In this document: positions 1 to 9,184 of the stretch, one piece after another | Numbering within the stretch: the stretch's first letter is position 1 | Layout: each line of letters opens with the position of its first letter | NCBI RefSeq assembly: GCF_000686665.1 | Contig: NZ_JMLH01000008.1 | Coordinates: 1-64,000 of the forward strand | Source: Thomasclavelia saccharogumia DSM 17460 | GTDB taxonomy: Bacteria; Bacillota_I; Bacilli_A; Erysipelotrichales; Coprobacillaceae | Reading direction: 5' to 3' | Length of the DNA: 64,000 bases | The notes under the pieces: model-generated | The model's input: only the letters and a program-made list of their open reading frames with translations | Database searches by the model: none | Told to the model about the DNA's origin: nothing | Program-made: the position numbers and the translations under genes

Positions 1-1
1 G

Positions 2-175
2 ATGACACATATGATCATGCAGTTAATGGAGCAGCATGAAAGGAACAAGGGGATATTTGAAACGATACATAAAATGGCGCTAAGAATAAAAGAAGCACTT
101 AGGACACAAGCCCTAAGTGCAAGTGATGTAAGGGAAATAGCGCAACCTTTACATCTAAGTAGAATATCTCTATAG
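2..175 (+). CDS. C-terminal fragment of a possible transposase (runs in from left edge)
   Basis: An open frame enters from the left edge and stops at a TAG, giving 57 visible residues with a helical, basic tail (…HMIMQLMEQHERNKG…). The style recalls the C-terminal tail of DDE transposases of low-GC Firmicutes, but no catalytic residue lies inside the window, so the family cannot be named. There are several in-frame ATGs, yet none has a ribosome-binding site, so this is most likely the end of a longer gene. The alternative is an unrelated conserved protein tail. Confidence 0.35.
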   Translation: MTHMIMQLMEQHERNKGIFETIHKMALRIKEALRTQALSASDVREIAQPLHLSRISL

Positions 176-821
176 ATATTGTACCATGAGGACCTTGAAA
201 AGTAAAAAAAAACAGTAAAAAATTCACAGGGTCTTTTTGCCCAAAAAAACAGAAAAAAATATAGCAGTCATAAACACTTAAGATATTTATCATTAAAACT
301 GCTTAAATTAAAAAATTTACTCGTCGTTGCTGTTCAAAGCTGAATGCTTATTAACAATAGATTAAAAACATGTTAAAATAATTGTATAGCAAAATTATAT
401 AAAGAGCTAATAATTAAAATTTAAATGATTTTTATGAAAGATTTAAAAAATTAAATTAGCTGGAAGTATGTGAAAACTTTGAAAATTTAGGTAGTTATCT
501 TTTTTGATTTTAAGATGTTTGTCTAGTATTAGAAATTAGTATAAGCAGTATTTTAATAGGATACATAATGATTTTAATAATAAAGATGAGTGTTCTAATA
601 TACTTATTTAAATAAGTATATTATTTTAGAGGCATTAGCTTTTATTTAAGTTACTGGTTAAAGTAAAATAATTAAAATCATAAATATGGGTTTATTTCAT
701 ATACTTCAATTCTTTATATCTTTTACCGTAATCAGCCACGGTTTAAACGGTTGATAGAAAGGAGAGGTATATTTATAGATAATTAATACAGAGATTATTT
801 ATAATATACTAGAAAATAAAT
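176..821. other. Gene-free AT-rich interval
   Basis: Nothing coding is supported here. The interval is highly AT-rich with frequent stops in all frames. Its notable content is a perfect 28-bp palindrome (596-623) and a short ACCGT/ACGGT hairpin near 724-741, just upstream of the GAAAGGAGAG ribosome-binding region. A 64-residue minus-strand reading frame at 99-293 is Phe/Leu-rich and looks spurious. Confidence 0.5.
596..623. repeat. Perfect 28-bp palindrome
   Basis: The sequence TAATATACTTATTT is followed directly by its exact reverse complement, centred between 609 and 610, and then by a short T-rich stretch. With no loop it is more like a protein-binding palindrome than a classical terminator, although a weak bidirectional terminator is possible. 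No gene ends immediately beside it. Confidence 0.5.
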
Positions 822-1163
822 ATGCCATTTATTTCATTTACAACAAATCATAAACTAACTCTTAGACAAGAAAATGATATTGCTAAAAAGACAGGTGAAT
901 TAATTACGATTTTACCTGGAAAAAAAGAGGAAAATTTAATGCTTCATTTAGAAGATAACCAAATTATGTATTTTAGAGGTGAAGATATTCCATGTATGAT
1001 GATAGCTATAAAATTATATAGATCAATTGATTTTGAAGCTAAAAAGAAGTTTACTGAAGAACTAATAAAAATGATCAAAGATACAACTAATATTGATCCT
1101 AAAGATATATATGTTTCATTTGATGAATATCAAAATTGGGGAAAGCAGGGAACACTTTTTTGA
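822..1163 (+). CDS. MIF/tautomerase-superfamily protein
   Basis: The 113-residue protein has the length of macrophage migration inhibitory factor-type tautomerases (about 115). Pro2 would become the N-terminal catalytic proline after removal of Met. The C-terminal segment IYVSFDEYQNWG matches the family's conserved V-Y-I-x-F-x-D/E…W-G region, and GEDIPCMMIAIKLYRSID matches the central beta strand before helix 2. The family performs keto-enol tautomerisation (for example of phenylpyruvate); the physiological substrate here is unknown. The gene stands alone, downstream of a purine-rich ribosome-binding region and followed by a hairpin terminator. It is probably cytoplasmic. Confidence 0.75.
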   Translation: MPFISFTTNHKLTLRQENDIAKKTGELITILPGKKEENLMLHLEDNQIMYFRGEDIPCMMIAIKLYRSIDFEAKKKFTEELIKMIKDTTNIDPKDIYVSFDEYQNWGKQGTLF

Positions 1164-1245
1164 TTAATACTGCTGGATTTTAATGGTAAATTAAGTTTTG
1201 AAAAGATAGTAGCTAGTTGTAAATCTTGTTTAATAATCAATAACT

Positions 1246-1298
1246 AAAAAAGAGATTAAAGACTGTGTATTTATTAGCGGATAGAAAATCTCTTTTTT
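1246..1298 (+). terminator. Rho-independent terminator after the tautomerase gene
   Basis: The stem AAAAAAGAGATT / AATCTCTTTTTT encloses a loop of about 29 nt and ends in a T run. It lies 80 bp after the stop codon. The long loop makes it weaker than average. The rest of the interval up to 1641 is AT-rich with no supported gene. Confidence 0.55.
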
Positions 1299-1641
1299 AT
1301 TCTAAATAAGAGAAACTGATTTTATTTTTAATAATGTAACTTAATGTACAGTAATTGTAAAATATTAGTTAGATGTATAAAAAAATAGTTGGTCAAAAAA
1401 GGGGAAAAGAACTATTTGTAATGAAAAAAGACTGATGAATATTTGATCTGCATCATTTTATATATAAGATTGAAAAGTAATAAATTAATTAGAAAAATAA
1501 TTATTTTCAATAAGAAAGTCTAAAATTTTGAATTTTTATTTATTATTTTTTTAAATGTACCAAAAAATTAATGTATATAACCGGTTGATATTTTACATAT
1601 TTGAAGAGATAAAGTAGAATTAAAGTACTGGAGGAAAATGT

Positions 1642-2709
1642 ATGGGAGATATTAGCAATGGTACAAGAATTTTGTTAACAGAGTATCTTTTAAAAAGATT
1701 AACAGATGAAAATCATGCTCTTTCTAGAGATGAGCTGATTTTAAGAATAGGTGAATTAGGAACTAGCATATCAAGTAATACTATTAAGGCTGATATTGAA
1801 TCGATAAAATCATTTAACGATATCATTAATAATCATCAAGATAAATTATTGGCACCTTTTAATGCTGCTAAAAGTGGTAAAATTGAGTATACCACAAAGC
1901 AAAAAAGAGGAGCGTTTGTTGAAAAGACATTTTATAATGATATTGAATTAATCGTATTAACAAGGTTATTACGGAAGTGTTTATGTTTAGATAAAAAAAA
2001 TAATTCTAAATTAATTGAGAAGGTATTGTCGGATACATCATTACATAAGATCAATCAATATCGTTTATTAGATAATTTAAATGAAGAGGATTTTCAAAAT
2101 AATACTCTTACATATTTGGAGAAAATAATTAGTGCTATAAATAATTTTAATTGCGTATTATTTAAACGACTAGATTATGTTGTAAATGAAAATGAGTTAA
2201 AAGAAGTAATGGCTAATAAAGCTGTTTTGATGTTTCCAACTAATATTGATATTATTGATAATCAACTTTATCTAGTGGGGTATCATATTAATAGTGGTGA
2301 GAATTTAGAATTAGAATATTATCGTATTGATCGTTTGGCTGAATTGAGGGTGGTAAGAACGCCTAAATATGTCCAAAATAAAGTTGCGTCATTTAAGGAT
2401 AAAATTTGGCAGTTTAATGATCCTCTACATATTGCAAATGATGTTTTAATAAATTTACAAATTAGAGTGTACGCAGTTAATAGTAATAAAGTTTTTGAAA
2501 TGTTGCACGATCGTTTTAAAGATAGTGCTTTTATAGTTAATCAATTTCATCAATTTGTAGATATTTCGATTGAAAATGCTATTTATGATGAAAGTCTTGT
2601 AGGCTGGTTTTTACAATTAGCTAACTATATTGAAGTTTTTAAACCGTTAGAATTAAGGGATAAGATTAAAGAAGAGATTCGTAAAATGAATATGATGTAT
2701 CGTAGTTAA
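1642..2709 (+). CDS. WYL-domain transcriptional regulator
   Basis: The 355-residue protein has an N-terminal winged-helix-like region (residues 5-70: TEYLLKRLTDENHALSRDEL…SSNTIKADIESI) and a central WYL domain (about 150-250) containing LYLVGYHINSGENLELEYYRIDRLAEL, the usual pattern of a strand, a Tyr-rich turn and R-x-D-R. A C-terminal WCX-like extension follows (about 270-350). WYL regulators bind ligands or nucleic acid through this fold and usually repress neighbouring genes. GGAGG lies just upstream of the ATG at 1642. It is monocistronic, with its own terminator. WYL proteins often occur near defence genes, but an IS remnant separates this one from the NACHT gene, so linkage is only suggestive. 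Confidence 0.85.
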   Translation: MGDISNGTRILLTEYLLKRLTDENHALSRDELILRIGELGTSISSNTIKADIESIKSFNDIINNHQDKLLAPFNAAKSGKIEYTTKQKRGAFVEKTFYNDIELIVLTRLLRKCLCLDKKNNSKLIEKVLSDTSLHKINQYRLLDNLNEEDFQNNTLTYLEKIISAINNFNCVLFKRLDYVVNENELKEVMANKAVLMFPTNIDIIDNQLYLVGYHINSGENLELEYYRIDRLAELRVVRTPKYVQNKVASFKDKIWQFNDPLHIANDVLINLQIRVYAVNSNKVFEMLHDRFKDSAFIVNQFHQFVDISIENAIYDESLVGWFLQLANYIEVFKPLELRDKIKEEIRKMNMMYRS

Positions 2710-2711
2710 AG

Positions 2712-2742
2712 CAGTTCTCTTTATGGGAACTGTTTATTTTTT
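2712..2742 (+). terminator. Rho-independent terminator after the WYL regulator gene
   Basis: The stem CAGTTCTC / GGGAACTG with loop TTTAT is followed by TTTATTTTTT, beginning 3 bp after the stop codon. Confidence 0.85.
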
Positions 2743-2778
2743 GTTTGTATAACTTATTAATAAGAAGGGGAGAGTATA

Positions 2779-3057
2779 ATGAATTTGAATGAATTGTTTG
2801 GAAAACATTTGGAAGATGTAGTAATATATCAGACTATACCAATAGATATTATTAAATATAAGTATAACCCACATATTAAATCTATTTTTTGGTAGTTGGT
2901 AGAAAGGAAATAGAAAAAATAATTTTTTAAAAGTAGAAAATATCAGAAAGAGCTGGTAAATAGACTGTATAGATCAAGAAGGAATCATGTATTTACACCT
3001 ACTTATATAAATATTATCTTTGGACTTTTAAAAGGATTATTAGAATATGCTAATTGA
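2779..3057 (+). pseudogene. Short or broken reading frame(s), unrecognised
   Basis: A 38-codon frame starts at an ATG (2779) behind AAGAAGGGG and ends at 2895. About 35 bp later a second open stretch reads YQKELVNRLYRSRRNHVF and continues to a TGA at 3057. Together they look like a decayed small gene rather than two functional ones, but I recognise no family. It sits between the WYL regulator and the IS21 remnant, a region that is otherwise non-coding. Confidence 0.25.
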
Positions 3058-3303
3058 GAGAAATATATTTAGTTGTGATTTCATAATAAAATAGTCTATG
3101 TATGAATAAAGAAAGGAAGATATACATTTTTTGGTTTTTTTCTTACTTTAGGGTAAATGTAAAAAAAGGGATTTTTTATGCTACTGATAAAATATAGTGG
3201 TTTTTGAAATCTCTTATTTTTAATTACCCATTATTGAGTAAGAACCTTGCATACGGCAATTGTTCTCTTTTTTATGAAATTTCTTGAAATATTTAGTTTG
3301 TCT

Positions 3304-3363
3304 CCTAAAGTGGCCCCTAACTTTTAACAGAGTTTTCTCAAAACCCCTAAAGTTGTCCCCTAA
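3304..3363. repeat. IS21-type terminal repeats (direct repeats)
   Basis: Two near-identical copies, CCTAAAGTGGCCCCTAA (3304-3320) and CCTAAAGTTGTCCCCTAA (3346-3363), lie just beyond the 3' end of an istB-like remnant. IS21-family elements carry multiple short repeats at their ends that bind the transposase, so this is probably the surviving right end of such an element. The matching left end is not visible. Confidence 0.55.
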
Positions 3364-3383
3364 ATTATTTGGTTACCCTTTTT

Positions 3384-3625
3384 TTATTCTTTATTCATCT
3401 TTGATTCAACTTCTTGTATGTTAATATCACCTGCATTTATAGTTATAGAATTATGAATAATTCTATCCATTATTGCATCTGCATGTACCCTGCCACCAAG
3501 TCTGGCATGCTACCATGATTCTATCTTAAATTGAGTAGAGTCAAACTAATACATCTTTTGTATAGCATGAGCGAATATATGATATTCACCATGCAAAGCA
3601 CATCTTAGTTTCACACTCATTATAT
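3384..3625 (-). pseudogene. istB: istB remnant (IS21-family helper ATPase), C-terminal part
   Basis: Translated on the minus strand, the last 45 or so codons read …HARLGGRVHADAIMDRIIHN… and end in INAGDINIQEVESKMNKE before a TAA at 3384-3386. This is the typical C-terminus of IS21-family IstB (GGRVHADAIMDRIIHN is highly characteristic). Upstream the frame is interrupted by stops at the Y*F and W*H positions, and no Walker motifs remain, so the gene is dead. Together with the terminal-type repeats at 3304-3363 it marks an old insertion. Confidence 0.7.
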
Positions 3626-3711
3626 CAAAATTTAAAGAAAACTTTTATTAATGCGAAATTTTGATATAATTTGTTAACAATCGAAGTACAATAATAAATT
3701 TGTATTTCTTT

Positions 3712-6700
3712 TTAATATTTGCGTTTTAATAATGCACCATAATAACTTAGCATGTATTCTAATCTTTTTGTTTCAAGATTGCAATTTATGAATTGACAAT
3801 TTTTTACATTTAACGAATACTCAATATTTTCAAATATATTAAATTTCATCTGATCTATGCTATATTCTATAATTTGATTATCGCTTGAATTACTCAGAAC
3901 GTTTTTTTCATTTTTATTAAAAATTATTGAATGAATATTAATTTGCATATTCTTATTTAATACGCATTTTTGTAAATTTAAATCATGTTTGTTTTCAATG
4001 CTAGCTATATTGATGCTGTTATCATCACACAAGTAGATAAGTTCATTTAATATTTTTCTATAAAGAACACATTTTAAATTGAGATTAGATTTAATAAATT
4101 GTTCGTCATAAAATTCTTTTATAATAACTATATTTCCACTGACTGTCCATAAAATAATACTGTCATTTTGAAAATTAATTCCCTTTAAACAATCATTTTC
4201 AAATTGTTTTTTATATTTTAAAATAAGCATATCATTTTCAAATTGGTGTATTTCTATACTATGTTCATCTCTATAAACGATATATTTTTTATCCCTATAT
4301 TCATAAAATGATATTTTTTTTGTTTTATTTATGGAAAAACTATTTAATAAATAAGATTCATTTTTTTTCTCTAAAAATATATTGCCTTCTCTATCAATAA
4401 TTATAAATTGATTATCAATGGTCATAAAATCAATTATTGAATAATTGATTTTATGTGAATTTATATTATATAATTCATTATTTTTACAATAATAATTGTA
4501 AATGTAATTATTACTTAATATATTTAGAATGCCATTATCTGGGTTATATTTGAATTGTTCAACAAAATCAAATATCTTATTTTTTAAAGATAATTCATTA
4601 ACCAAATCAAAATTATACTTGAACAATAGATTATCTAATGTTAATACAATAAAACAATATTCATTTTTTATTGAAACAACTTTTTTAATACCAAAGTTGG
4701 AAAAATGATTACTAAATTCTTTTATTTCTTTTCCATTATTTATATTGAACACTTTTATTTTTGGTGATGATAGTGAATATATTAATACATATTTACCATC
4801 ATAACTGTAAAGAGAATGGTATAATTCATCAATTACTTTTATTTCATGAAAGTTATCTTTGTTATCTATAGTATATTCTTTGACAGTTCTATCCCACGAA
4901 CTAGAAATAACAGTATTTTTTGTAATATCTATATCTATGTCTTCAATTGCTTTAGTATGATGATCATAGATTATTGCATCTTTAACAATAATTTTTTTTT
5001 GATTAAAGTCTGTTAATTTCCACCCTCTTATTGTACCATCTGCACTACATGAAAATAACTGTTGTGATTTTTTATGATAGCATAGTCCAGTAATTACATC
5101 TTTATGTCCTACATATTCTATAATATTCATATTATCATTTTCCATTCGATGAACAGTATATTCTTTAACAAGATAATCTGTTCCACCAGAAGCAATTCGT
5201 GATTCATCTGGACTATAAGTACAATATGCAACACCATTATTTTTATGATACTTATAAATATAATATGGTTCATCTACAATGTGTATTTCTGGATTATTAT
5301 TTTTTAAAAATTCTACAACATCACCATTGCCATATGAAGCAAGAATGTACTCTTCAGTTTTGTTATAAATTGCATTATTTGCAATTTCTACATCATTATT
5401 ATGATATTCACATAATAGTGATCCTGTATTATAATCGTATTCTCGTATTATTCCATCCAAAGATGAAGTTAAAATAACAGTATTATTGTAGTTATATATT
5501 GCTCGTGTAATAATTCCATTATTACCACCAAATTTTCGATAACCATTTTTTGGGAGTCCTACATCAAATTCAAGAACATCACGCCCAAAACATGCTAGTA
5601 TTTTTTTTCCATCATTTCTGTAAAGTGCATTTTCAACTTCATTATCTGTACCAAAATAAATATACTCTATTTTTTCTGTTTTAATATTCCATTCTTGTAC
5701 TGTTCCATTGCATGATGCGATAACGATTCGATCATTTATTTTGGGATGATAAACTGCACCATTTAAAACAGTTCCATCAAAATCTGACAAAAAGGAATCT
5801 TCTTTAAAAGTACAACTATAAAAATCAGAATTATCATTATCTGTATGAAAATTTATACCTGATAGTTGACAATTTGAGAAATCAAGGTCATAAAATTGCC
5901 CAATAATATTATTATTTTTAGCATTTTTCCATATTTCTAATAAATTTGAAAGTATATAATCATTTTCTTTAGTGTAAAAAGTGCATTTATCCAAAACTTT
6001 ATGTTTTAAGAATGTACCAATAGTATAAGAATTAGTATTGTATTCGTGAAGTATTTCTCCAATATAAGTTAAAATTATAGAATTAAGTTGATTGTTAATT
6101 AATAAATTTTTACCATTATTATTATATTTTAAATCATTAATAATATATTGTGAGGCAAAAAAATCTCTTATATGTTGATGAAAAAATTTATATACCATAA
6201 TATTTTCTTGATCTTTTCTACCAATTAAAATCCTGAGATTATTTCTTAACGTATAGATTAATTGTGCTTCTTTATTGAAATAAGAATTATAAAACTCATC
6301 CATTAAATGCACATCATCAATATCGTTAATGTATATTTCTTGCTTATTATATAATTCAAAATAGTTGTTAATAATAGATTTAAGTTGTAGATGACTAATC
6401 TCGATTTTATCTAAAATAAATACCATTTGATAAGCAATATAGGGTACGACATATTTGAACAATAGGGAAATGTCTTCATAAAATTTAATAGATTTATACC
6501 GTTTATATTGATTGTAAAACTCATTTTTTTTGGAGTATTTGGGGTAAAAGAATATATCTAATAATTCTCCTTTAGTTGATATTTGAGATAAATTCTCTTT
6601 TTTATTTTTTGTTTTTAGTTCAATGTAAATAGTTAGAAATAGAGGAATTGTTAGAATTTTAAACAATTCAATTCTTTCATTTGATACATTAATTTTTTTT

Positions 6701-8865
6701 GTTTTTAAATATTGATAAACCTGTGGAATGGTTAAAGCTTTTAGCTCAATATGGCTTAACTCATCAATATGAATGCCATCATAATAGCGATCACTTATGA
6801 TAATTTGTACATTCTCGAAACGTTTTACATAAGAAATACATTTTTCAGCTATATTTCTTTTAGATTCTGCAATCTCATTAAATCCATCTAATAAAAGTGT
6901 AAAATGCATAGAAAATTCATCTTTCCATAATTTTTCAAATAAATCATATGTAATATCTTCATTTTTTAAATAATAGTCAAAAATATAAACCATTAAACCA
7001 TTATCATTAACATCTTTTTCTTTTAGGTAATTTGAAAAATTGGCTAATTCAATAAAAAAGAAAGTCTCAAAATCATTGTTTTGATTAATATAATTTTCCA
7101 TAATATATCTTAATGTTACTTTTTTTCCTATTCCACCTTCTCCAAATACAAGGCAAGAGCGCCCATTTAAAGTATCCATTAATTTATCTGATGAAATAGT
7201 TTTATTTCTATAATAAAATAATGTGTCAAAATGATCTAACGACAGATATGGCATAATGTTTGTATCTATTTCAAAATTTTTTTTATAATTTACTTTTGTT
7301 AAATTATTTAGTGTATGTGCAATACCAAATATTTGAGGATTATCAAAATAACTTTTCAATATATTATTAATTGAGTTGTAGCTGTTTATATTTTGCTTGA
7401 TTTTACTAATTAAGCAAAATAAATCATTGCTTTGATAATTAATTGTTAACTTTTCTGGGTTAATTTTATTCAAAATGTTAAGTATTAATTTTGTTTTAGT
7501 ATGCAATATATTTGTATTTTCATTTATTTGAATTATTTCTTTCATTTTATTAAATATTTCAATTAAATAGATTGTATATTTTTCATCATCAGAAAAATTC
7601 AAATAATCTTTATTATATACTTTATATAATCCACCACAAAACTCATCTGCTTGTTCTGTAGATAAATTCAATTTTTTAATTGCCTTTTTATCAATATCAT
7701 ATGTAAATACTTCTTTTAATATTAGCATTATTACAGATATTTTATGATTATTTGAAAAAAAATTATTAAAATTATTTTTTAAATAATCTGAAAACTGTTG
7801 ATTATCATTTTCATCTTCAATATATGTTTTAGCAATATCAATAAATTGATATATCTTTATATATTCAATTTTAAAAGGTTTCCAATTTTGATGCTCATTT
7901 AATATTTTATTATCTAAACAATACATTATATTTACAGCTTTTTTTATTGCATCAAAATATTTTTCTTCTTGTGGATGAAATTTATAAAATTTAAAAGAAT
8001 AAATTTCTAAATTATTATTTTTTCGATTATATAATTCTACTAAATCTCTTGCATATTTTATTAAATCATATAAAAATTTATCAAAATTATTTTCATTGAG
8101 CAATTCTGTAATAATATTTAAATTATTAGTTTTATAAAATGGATAACTATCTAAGCTATTCAGTAAATAGTCCTTGACTTTTTCCATAAATCTATTTTGT
8201 ATATATTCAAAAATTTTTTTATATTCGTCTAATTGTTGACGTATTGAAGTATATCTAGCATCATCAATCATTTTATCTTCGATAATATTAAATAGGTTAT
8301 TATTACCTAGAGAAACATTAAGATTAAATAGAAGTTTCCATCTTTTCGTTATATCTGAATAATATGAAGTATAATTATACGTACTTAAATATTTTCTATC
8401 TTGACTTGATGTAAATCCTTTATTATAAAATTCATTACGATCACTAAAATTTTGGGAATCTAAACACAATTCATAAAATAATAATTTTCCGTATTCAGAT
8501 GCACCAATACTTATCCAATTTGGATTTGGATTTTTTAACTTATACGTTCTGTAAATTTCAAAACAGTTACCTTTATTGGTAAATAATGTAATAGACCCAA
8601 TTTTGTAATTAATATCAATCGATTTATCAAAATAGATGTAGGCCTTCTCATAATTGTTTTTAATCTTTTTAAAACTATTATCATCTTTAATATTCAAATC
8701 ACAAAATAATTTAGTTAGTTCTTTTCTTATAATAAGCATAATTTTTTTTATATTAGTTTCATAATCAAAAATTTTTATATTAAAAGATGTATTGATATTT
8801 TCCTGCATAATTGAATTTATTATCGTACGTAAATCATTTATTGTAATATAATCATTTCTATCCAT
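3712..8865 (-). CDS. NACHT-type STAND NTPase with C-terminal WD40 repeats
   Basis: This 1717-residue protein has an unrecognised N-terminal region (1 to about 520). An NTPase follows, with Walker A GEGGIGKK (about 573-580) and Walker B LLLDGFNEI (about 656-664); the D-G-x-[N/D]-E form is typical of NACHT NTPases. After a helical region (about 700-980) comes a short pentapeptide-like stretch (FSNCQLSGINF, about 992-1002), then many WD40-type repeats (about 1028-1680; for example SCSADGTIRGWKL and SSSWDRTVKEYTI), enough for two propellers. It closes with another pentapeptide-like motif (NCQFINCNLETKRLEY). No signal peptide or clear membrane span is visible, so it is probably cytosolic. STAND proteins oligomerise after ligand sensing, and bacterial NACHT proteins include antiphage factors. 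The start is supported by AGGAGA about 9 nt upstream. The effector activity is not evident; a regulatory role is the alternative. Confidence 0.85.
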   Translation of the reverse strand: MDRNDYITINDLRTIINSIMQENINTSFNIKIFDYETNIKKIMLIIRKELTKLFCDLNIKDDNSFKKIKNNYEKAYIYFDKSIDINYKIGSITLFTNKGNCFEIYRTYKLKNPNPNWISIGASEYGKLLFYELCLDSQNFSDRNEFYNKGFTSSQDRKYLSTYNYTSYYSDITKRWKLLFNLNVSLGNNNLFNIIEDKMIDDARYTSIRQQLDEYKKIFEYIQNRFMEKVKDYLLNSLDSYPFYKTNNLNIITELLNENNFDKFLYDLIKYARDLVELYNRKNNNLEIYSFKFYKFHPQEEKYFDAIKKAVNIMYCLDNKILNEHQNWKPFKIEYIKIYQFIDIAKTYIEDENDNQQFSDYLKNNFNNFFSNNHKISVIMLILKEVFTYDIDKKAIKKLNLSTEQADEFCGGLYKVYNKDYLNFSDDEKYTIYLIEIFNKMKEIIQINENTNILHTKTKLILNILNKINPEKLTINYQSNDLFCLISKIKQNINSYNSINNILKSYFDNPQIFGIAHTLNNLTKVNYKKNFEIDTNIMPYLSLDHFDTLFYYRNKTISSDKLMDTLNGRSCLVFGEGGIGKKVTLRYIMENYINQNNDFETFFFIELANFSNYLKEKDVNDNGLMVYIFDYYLKNEDITYDLFEKLWKDEFSMHFTLLLDGFNEIAESKRNIAEKCISYVKRFENVQIIISDRYYDGIHIDELSHIELKALTIPQVYQYLKTKKINVSNERIELFKILTIPLFLTIYIELKTKNKKENLSQISTKGELLDIFFYPKYSKKNEFYNQYKRYKSIKFYEDISLLFKYVVPYIAYQMVFILDKIEISHLQLKSIINNYFELYNKQEIYINDIDDVHLMDEFYNSYFNKEAQLIYTLRNNLRILIGRKDQENIMVYKFFHQHIRDFFASQYIINDLKYNNNGKNLLINNQLNSIILTYIGEILHEYNTNSYTIGTFLKHKVLDKCTFYTKENDYILSNLLEIWKNAKNNNIIGQFYDLDFSNCQLSGINFHTDNDNSDFYSCTFKEDSFLSDFDGTVLNGAVYHPKINDRIVIASCNGTVQEWNIKTEKIEYIYFGTDNEVENALYRNDGKKILACFGRDVLEFDVGLPKNGYRKFGGNNGIITRAIYNYNNTVILTSSLDGIIREYDYNTGSLLCEYHNNDVEIANNAIYNKTEEYILASYGNGDVVEFLKNNNPEIHIVDEPYYIYKYHKNNGVAYCTYSPDESRIASGGTDYLVKEYTVHRMENDNMNIIEYVGHKDVITGLCYHKKSQQLFSCSADGTIRGWKLTDFNQKKIIVKDAIIYDHHTKAIEDIDIDITKNTVISSSWDRTVKEYTIDNKDNFHEIKVIDELYHSLYSYDGKYVLIYSLSSPKIKVFNINNGKEIKEFSNHFSNFGIKKVVSIKNEYCFIVLTLDNLLFKYNFDLVNELSLKNKIFDFVEQFKYNPDNGILNILSNNYIYNYYCKNNELYNINSHKINYSIIDFMTIDNQFIIIDREGNIFLEKKNESYLLNSFSINKTKKISFYEYRDKKYIVYRDEHSIEIHQFENDMLILKYKKQFENDCLKGINFQNDSIILWTVSGNIVIIKEFYDEQFIKSNLNLKCVLYRKILNELIYLCDDNSINIASIENKHDLNLQKCVLNKNMQINIHSIIFNKNEKNVLSNSSDNQIIEYSIDQMKFNIFENIEYSLNVKNCQFINCNLETKRLEYMLSYYGALLKRKY

Positions 8866-9184
8866 TTTAAATATCTCCTCTTTTAATTTTAATCTAATTT
8901 TACTATATCAGAAAAAATAACAATAAGATAATATTGTAAAGAAAAAGTTTTTGTTATTGGAAAAAAAATGTAATTGATTTGAAAAAAACTTATATGAATA
9001 AATCGAATTTTTTCATATATGGTAATTATATTTTTATTCATGAGTTTTTTTAGATTGTACTTTTAATATTTGATAACACAATAATGGTATAATGGTAATG
9101 TAAAAGGGAGGGATCGTATCATGTTAAATTAATAGCAAATATTGGAGTTGCATAATAATAATGTGAAAAAAGGAGGATAATCAT
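8866..9184. other. Intergenic region between two divergent genes
   Basis: This 319-bp AT-rich interval separates the minus-strand NACHT gene from the plus-strand membrane protein and must carry both promoters. It contains the minus-strand ribosome-binding site (GAGGAGA as read on that strand, near 8872), a plus-strand extended -10 at 9085-9093, and AAAGGAGGAT upstream of 9185. An aborted three-codon frame at 9121 is not a gene. Confidence 0.6.
9085..9093 (+). promoter_or_regulatory. Extended -10 promoter element
   Basis: TGGTATAAT is a perfect extended -10 (TGnTATAAT) about 90 bp upstream of the 9185 start codon. No good -35 lies 16-18 bp upstream, as is usual for extended -10 promoters. Confidence 0.5.

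Noticed and set aside
99-293. 64-residue minus-strand frame near the left edge
   Set aside because: It is Phe/Leu-rich low-complexity sequence with no ribosome-binding site, and it overlaps the plus-strand tail of a longer gene.
1642-2709. WYL regulator as the control gene of the NACHT defence candidate
   Set aside because: WYL repressors of defence operons are known, but an IS remnant, a broken gene and a terminator lie between, and the NACHT gene is on the opposite strand with its own control region.
5199-5477. 92-residue plus-strand frame inside the NACHT-WD40 gene
   Set aside because: It is antisense to WD40 coding sequence, rich in Tyr/His/Leu as expected of a shadow frame, and lacks a ribosome-binding site.
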